Of a stretch of 28,178 nt of DNA, positions 23,493 to 28,178 are shown one piece after another. The stretch is from the NCBI GenBank assembly GCA_039818665.1, contig JBCBTJ010000043.1:1-28178 (forward strand). The letters run 5' to 3'. Below the pieces are notes generated by a model that was not told the DNA's origin, did no database searches, and saw nothing but the letters and a program-made list of their open reading frames with translations. The first letter of the stretch is position 1, and every line of letters begins with the position of its first letter. The DNA comes from JBCBTJ01 sp039818665 (GTDB taxonomy: Bacteria > Pseudomonadota > Alphaproteobacteria > Caulobacterales > Hyphomonadaceae). The position numbers were made by a program, and so were the translations under genes.

Positions 23493-25466
23493 ATGATCGG
23501 AAAGCACGTCTTAGCGATGGGATTAGCCGCGGGGCTGAGCGCCTGCGCAGCAGCGCCTGTCGGTCCCGGTGAAGAGCCCGCGCCGCAGAGCGCCATGCTC
23601 GACTATATCGAGCCGACGGAAGAGCCGGTCAACGTCGGCCTCGCCGGCCAAGATCCGGCGGACATCGCCCGATACTTGCTCGCCAGCGGCGCGGCCGCGC
23701 CGCGCCTTTCGCCCGATGGCCGCCACATCGCCTATCGCTCCTCGGTGTCCGGCGAGCGCCAGCTCTGGGTCGTCTCGGCTGAGGGCGGCCAGCCGCGTCG
23801 CCTGACGTATGGTTCGGGCGTCACCTTTTTCCGCTGGATGCCGGACAGCGAAAGCTTGATCTACGGCGCCGACAATGACGGCGATGAGCGCGAGTCCTAT
23901 TTCCGAATTGCGGCCGACGGCTCGAGCGAAGAGGCGCTTCTGCCCGCCGTGTCGAACGGCTTTCGGTCCTTTGGCGACATTTCCAGGGACGGCCGCCGCC
24001 TGGTCTTCGCCTCAACCGAGCGCAATGGGCTCGATTTCGACATCTACGCCACCGACCTCGACCGCGGCGAGACCCGCCTTGTCTATGAAGGGACCTACGG
24101 CTTCGCCGCCCGCGCCTTGTCGCCTGACGGCTCGAAACTCGTCGTCGCCGAAACCGTCGGCGAGGATTCCGACAATCTGCATCTCCTCGATATCGACACG
24201 GGCGAGCTAAGCACGCTCTCCGCGCCGGAGCCGCGCGCCAACCATACCGATGGCGGCGTCGCCTGGGCGCCGGACGGGTCCGGGTTCTATTTCGCGTCCA
24301 ACAAGGACCGGGAATTCAACGCGATCGTCTACTATGACATGGCGTCCGGCGCGTCCGAGACCCTGACCCAGCCGTCACGCGATGCGACCGACGTCCAACT
24401 CTGCGGACCCGGCGGGCGCTATCTCGTCTTCTCGGTCAACGATGACGGCTTCTACGACATTTGGGCGCAGGATCTCGCCGATCGCGGCCGGCCCGTGCGG
24501 CCGCCCGCATTGCCGGAGGGCGTCTACGATATCAGTTGCGGGTTGGAGACGCCGCGCATCGCCATCGGCGTCAATGGCTGGCGCACGCCCGGCGACGTCT
24601 ATGTTTGGAACCCTGCGACCGGCGAGACGACGCTCGCGGTTGAGTCCTCCCTCGCCGGCTTGGATCCGGACCGCTTGGTCCGGCCTGACAGCGTGCGCAT
24701 GCTCGCGCGCGACGGCGTCGAGCTGCAGGGCTTGCTCTACATGCCCGACGCCGCATCCCGCGAAGGCGACGGCCCGCCGCCCGTGATCTTCGAGGTCCAT
24801 GGCGGGCCGACCGCCCAATCAATGGCGAACTTCGACCCGGTCGTTCAGTACCATGTCGACCGCGGTTTCGCCGTGTTTGAACCAAACGTACGCGGATCGA
24901 CTGGCTTCGGGCGCACCTACACGACCCTCGACGATCGCGAAAACCGGCGCGACAGCGTTCGCGATCTCATCGACATGCTCGAAGCGCTGAACGCCGACGG
25001 CCGGGTCGACACGGGCCGCGCGGCCGTCTCTGGCGGCTCCTATGGCGGGTATGTCGTGAACGCAGTCCTGGCGCTTTATCCGGGCGCCTTTAAAGCCGGC
25101 GTCAGCCGCTATGGCGTCGCAGACTGGGTCACCGCGCTGCAGATCGCCTCGCCGGCGCTCAAAGCGTCGGATCGGATCGAATACGGCGACATCACTGAAC
25201 CGCGCTGGCTCGAGTTCTACACGGAGAACTCGCCCATCCAGCTGGCCGACAATATCGATGTTCCCGTGCTCTACTCGCATGGCGTGATGGACCCGCGGAT
25301 CGACATCTCTGAGACCGAAACCATGGTGCGCGCCTTGCGGGCCAACGGCGTCGAAGCGCCCTTTATTCGCGTCCCGGACGAAGGCCATGGCTGGCGGAAA
25401 CTCAAGAACCGCCTGTTCTACTATCGCCGCGAAGCCGAATTCCTCGCCGAAGCGCTCGCACGGTAG
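23493..25466 (+). CDS. S9-family (prolyl oligopeptidase-type) peptidase, lipoprotein
   Basis: The 657-residue product has a lipoprotein signal peptide (lipobox GLSAC, Cys18). Residues of about 60-400 form WD40/TolB-like beta-propeller blades (ARLSPDGRHIAY-type repeats). The C-terminal alpha/beta hydrolase has S516 in GGSYGGY, D600 in VMDPRID and H632 in EGHGW, the complete serine-peptidase triad in S9C order. Such enzymes are acylaminoacyl- or dipeptidyl-peptidase-like and trim short peptides. ATG 23493 was chosen because AGGAGGGG sits just upstream and the signal peptide begins there. A TonB-dependent receptor follows, a pairing that fits peptide scavenging. Confidence 0.92.
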   Translation: MIGKHVLAMGLAAGLSACAAAPVGPGEEPAPQSAMLDYIEPTEEPVNVGLAGQDPADIARYLLASGAAAPRLSPDGRHIAYRSSVSGERQLWVVSAEGGQPRRLTYGSGVTFFRWMPDSESLIYGADNDGDERESYFRIAADGSSEEALLPAVSNGFRSFGDISRDGRRLVFASTERNGLDFDIYATDLDRGETRLVYEGTYGFAARALSPDGSKLVVAETVGEDSDNLHLLDIDTGELSTLSAPEPRANHTDGGVAWAPDGSGFYFASNKDREFNAIVYYDMASGASETLTQPSRDATDVQLCGPGGRYLVFSVNDDGFYDIWAQDLADRGRPVRPPALPEGVYDISCGLETPRIAIGVNGWRTPGDVYVWNPATGETTLAVESSLAGLDPDRLVRPDSVRMLARDGVELQGLLYMPDAASREGDGPPPVIFEVHGGPTAQSMANFDPVVQYHVDRGFAVFEPNVRGSTGFGRTYTTLDDRENRRDSVRDLIDMLEALNADGRVDTGRAAVSGGSYGGYVVNAVLALYPGAFKAGVSRYGVADWVTALQIASPALKASDRIEYGDITEPRWLEFYTENSPIQLADNIDVPVLYSHGVMDPRIDISETETMVRALRANGVEAPFIRVPDEGHGWRKLKNRLFYYRREAEFLAEALAR

Positions 25467-25594
25467 CCGTCCGACCGTCGCAAAAGTGTATTGAAAGACA
25501 CAGTTCGGCGCTGAATGGGTCAAAAAACCCTGTGTTTGGCTGTTAAGCGCCTGCAAATGGCGCATTATTCCCTATCAGCGCCCGATCGAGGGGC

Positions 25595-25626
25595 GTTCGA
25601 CCTGCGTAATGGGGCGTTTGTCGAAC
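25595..25626. promoter_or_regulatory. Inverted repeat in the leader of the TonB-dependent receptor gene
   Basis: GTTCGAC (25595-25601) and GTCGAAC (25620-25626) are exact inverted copies 18 bases apart, about 100 bases before the receptor start. The 262-base gap (25467-25728) also has a GCGCC/GGCGC hairpin near 25548-25564 and no gene that I can support. The dyad could be a repressor site; no adjacent regulator gene is seen. Confidence 0.3.
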
Positions 25627-25728
25627 TCAACTGTGTTTCGTCGAAAACGGCGGACAGCATATCGGCTAGCGGCGGGGAGGGGCCAATCACTCCGCTGTGA
25701 AGCTTAGAAAATCATCCTGGAGGCAAAG

Positions 25729-28178
25729 ATGATGAAGACTAGGGGACAGGTCCGGCGGAAGTCATGGCTTCTCGCGAGCGCGGCCTTTGCGGCGTTCAGC
25801 GCGCCGGCGGCGATCGCGCAAGAAAGCGAGGCGACGGACGAGGAAGCGGTCATGAACCGCGTGATGGTCACGGGTTCGCGCATCGAGACGGACTCAGCGA
25901 CCACCGCGGCGAGCCCGGTGCTTTCGGTGGGCATCGACGAGATCATCTCGTCGGGCGAGACCGACATCACCTTCCTGTTGCGCGAAACGCCCTCTCTGAA
26001 TGCGTCGCTGCCAGGCAGCTTCTCGGCCTTTAATGCGGGCGACACGGAAGACTCCGATCTCGGCATCGGCTTGCTCAACCTGCGCAATCTCGGCATTGAG
26101 CGGACGCTGGTGCTGCAAAACGGCCGCCGTCACGTTGCGGGCGCCGCCGGACAAGCGGCGGTCGACACAAACACAATCCCGGTGGCGATGCTGCGGGACA
26201 TCGAAGTCCTGACTGGCGGCGCCTCGTCCATCTACGGCGCCGACGCCGTGACGGGCGTGGTCAACTTCATCCTCCGCGACGGGTCTGATTTCGACGGGCT
26301 CGAATACCGCGTGCAAGGCGGCATCACCGACGAGGGCGATGCGGAGGAGTTTTTCGCCTCCATCGCCACGGGCTTTGAATTCGACAACGGCCGCGGCGAC
26401 GCCGTCATTGGCATCGAGTACTTTTCGTCTGAAGCCGTTTTCGCCAGCGAGCGCTCCTTCGCCGGTTCCGGGTTCCGGGGCTTCATCCCGAACAATGACG
26501 AACTCGCCGCTTTCTTGGGCGTCGACCCCGGCGCGGCCAACACCTACGCGCCGAACGTGACGTTGCCGATTTCGTCGAACCTTGGCGCCATCGCGCTCGG
26601 CGACGGCGGCGCCAGCGCGTTCGTGTCCATCCTCGACCTGATCGATGGTGTGAACACGACGATCGGCTCGGCCGGCATCCCGGTCGTGCAAGTCTTCGAC
26701 AATGGCGTTCTGCGTCCGTACAATCCGGGCGACATCGTCGTGAACGGCTTCGCCGCCGTCGGTGGCGACGCCATCGCGACCACGCCCGACATCGAGCTGA
26801 TCCTTCCGGATACGGAACGTGTCGTGCTCAACGCGAACTTCAATTACGAAATCAATCCGTACATTAATCTCTTCTTTGAAGGGAAGTATGCGCATACGGA
26901 GACTTCCGACTCGATCCAGGTGAACGGCTTCAACGACGATATTCCGATTGCTCTGGACAACCCGTTCATTCCGGACGCCCTGCAGGCGCAGATCGCTCAG
27001 CTACAGTCCGAGGGTATTGATCCGGTAATCGCCATGTCGCGCGATACGCTTGACGTGGTGCCGATCCCGCTCGCGGAGCGCGACACGTTCCGCTTCGTGG
27101 GCGGCATCAATGGCGAGCTGCCCTACGGCGTCGACTATGAGCTGTCCTACAATATCGGCCAGACCGACGTCAGCGTGATCAACGACAATACCCGGTTGGA
27201 AGACCGTTTCTTCGCGGCCGTGGACGCCGTGGTTGACCCGGCGACGGGCCAGATCGTCTGCCGGTCCGATCTCGACTCATCGGCGGTTCCGCCGACATCG
27301 CCCTTCCCCTTCTTCGAGCCGGGCTTCTTTACCTTTGATCCCGGCGACGGCCAGTGCGCGCCGATCAACCTGTTCGGCGCTGGCGCGATCCAGGGACCGG
27401 GCGCGGACTTCGCGTTCCAGACCACGGTCGACAGGACCGAGCTGCAGCAGGAGGTCATCCTGGCCACGCTCGGCGGCGATACGGGAGCCTTCTTTGAACT
27501 GCCCGGCGGCGCGGTCGGCTGGGCGGCCGGCGTCGAGTACCGCCGCGAGACCAGCGATTTCCGTCCGGATCCGCTGGACACGGCGGGCTTGACCTTTGGA
27601 GCCACCTCCGGCGGTCCGACCTTCCCGTCGGACGGCGATTTTGAGGTGATCGAAGGCTTCGTCGAGGCCAAGCTCCCGCTTCTGGCCGATCTGCCCTTGG
27701 CGGAGCTGGTCGAGGTCAGCGGCTCGGCGCGTTTCTCAAGCTACAATACGATCGGGCGTACCAACACCTGGTCGGTCGGCGGCCGGTACCAGCCGCATGA
27801 ATGGGTGACCTTCCGAGGCACCTATTCTGAAGCTGTCCGCGCGCCGAACATCGGCGAGCTGTTCTCGCCGCAGCAGCCCGAGACGATCGGCGCCGATGAG
27901 GATCCGTGCAACGCGAACTTCCTAGATCAGGGCACGGAGTTTCGGGCTCAGAACTGCCTGACCTTGGTGGGTGCAGGCTTTGAGTCGACCGACTTCAACT
28001 CGGCCTTCGTGCCGGGTGTCACAGGCGGCAACCCGGATCTCAACGCGGAAGAGGCGACCACCTTCACCGTCGGCACAGTTCTCGAACCCGGAGGGCCGCT
28101 GGAAGGCCTGCAAATCATTGCAGACTTCTACGATATCGAGATCACCGGCGCGATCGACGACCTCGACGCCTTCGACAT
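25729..28178 (+). CDS. TonB-dependent outer-membrane receptor (partial, cut by window end)
   Basis: 816 codons are visible and the frame is open at the window edge. A signal peptide (about 1-31, ending AIA before QES) is followed by the motif MVTGSRI and a plug domain. The plug has the family segments VLQNGRRHV, VDTNTIPVAMLRDIEVLTGGASSIYGADAVTGVVNFILR (about 137-180). A beta-barrel with alternating strands follows, including RGTYSEAVRAPNIGELFSP, a conserved barrel segment. Receptors of this Caulobacter-like type import peptides, sugars or metal complexes through the outer membrane with TonB energy; the ligand is not evident. GGAGG lies five bases before ATG 25729 and eight before ATG 25732, so either could be used. 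Confidence 0.92.
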   Translation, partial: MMKTRGQVRRKSWLLASAAFAAFSAPAAIAQESEATDEEAVMNRVMVTGSRIETDSATTAASPVLSVGIDEIISSGETDITFLLRETPSLNASLPGSFSAFNAGDTEDSDLGIGLLNLRNLGIERTLVLQNGRRHVAGAAGQAAVDTNTIPVAMLRDIEVLTGGASSIYGADAVTGVVNFILRDGSDFDGLEYRVQGGITDEGDAEEFFASIATGFEFDNGRGDAVIGIEYFSSEAVFASERSFAGSGFRGFIPNNDELAAFLGVDPGAANTYAPNVTLPISSNLGAIALGDGGASAFVSILDLIDGVNTTIGSAGIPVVQVFDNGVLRPYNPGDIVVNGFAAVGGDAIATTPDIELILPDTERVVLNANFNYEINPYINLFFEGKYAHTETSDSIQVNGFNDDIPIALDNPFIPDALQAQIAQLQSEGIDPVIAMSRDTLDVVPIPLAERDTFRFVGGINGELPYGVDYELSYNIGQTDVSVINDNTRLEDRFFAAVDAVVDPATGQIVCRSDLDSSAVPPTSPFPFFEPGFFTFDPGDGQCAPINLFGAGAIQGPGADFAFQTTVDRTELQQEVILATLGGDTGAFFELPGGAVGWAAGVEYRRETSDFRPDPLDTAGLTFGATSGGPTFPSDGDFEVIEGFVEAKLPLLADLPLAELVEVSGSARFSSYNTIGRTNTWSVGGRYQPHEWVTFRGTYSEAVRAPNIGELFSPQQPETIGADEDPCNANFLDQGTEFRAQNCLTLVGAGFESTDFNSAFVPGVTGGNPDLNAEEATTFTVGTVLEPGGPLEGLQIIADFYDIEITGAIDDLDAFD

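Noticed and set aside
25548..25564. GCGCC/GGCGC hairpin as a terminator for the S9 peptidase gene
   Set aside because: The stem is only five pairs, and no T-run follows it.
1..28178. CRISPR arrays, tRNA or rRNA genes, insertion sequences, prophage genes
   Set aside because: No regularly spaced repeats, cloverleaf-like sequences, rRNA signatures or transposase, integrase or phage motifs were found on reading the window.

Overview
The window is high-GC chromosomal DNA from an alphaproteobacterium. Lineage hints are a UrcA-family protein, an MmcB repair nuclease, GAAC-N7-GAAC LexA-type boxes, and a large TonB-dependent receptor beside an S9 lipoprotein peptidase. Together they point to the marine Caulobacterales/Maricaulales/Hyphomonadales side of the class; this placement is inference. 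I see no rRNA, tRNA, insertion sequence, prophage or CRISPR array. About 30 protein genes fill most of the sequence, often with 1-4 base overlaps.

Left part (1-10.2 kb). Two extragenic palindromic repeats lie at the left edge. They are followed by a cysQ-type phosphatase translationally coupled to a Gfo/Idh-family protein with degenerate motifs, a Nu-class glutathione S-transferase, a two-domain FKBP lipoprotein, threonine ammonia-lyase with an ACT domain, a secreted NTF2-like protein, a nitrilase, a structured intergenic region, a PcfJ-like protein with its own terminator, a UrcA protein, and a fused two-domain peptide-type ABC ATPase without permeases.

Middle (10.2-16.6 kb). A tight minus-strand operon reads S8 (subtilisin-like) lipoprotein protease, membrane-anchored protein resembling a free-standing subtilase prodomain, proline-rich lipoprotein, M23 lipoprotein with a long Glu-Pro tract, and an ArsC/Spx-like reductase. 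This cell-envelope protease module is the least familiar system here. A CobB-type sirtuin diverges from it; a small coiled-coil membrane protein and a minimal zincin follow.

Right part (16.6-28.2 kb). A di-iron ferritin-like protein is followed in the same frame, after one TAG, by a glutathione S-transferase that lacks a normal start codon. Next come mmcB under a perfect LexA-type box, a basic protein with a canonical beta-clamp-binding motif (QLDLF), an HtrA-like S1C lipoprotein protease, and the ruvC-ruvA-ruvB operon with a near-match LexA box. mmcB, the clamp-motif protein and ruvCAB suggest a DNA-repair neighbourhood. The window ends with a small membrane protein, an S9 peptidase lipoprotein and a TonB-dependent receptor cut off by the window edge.
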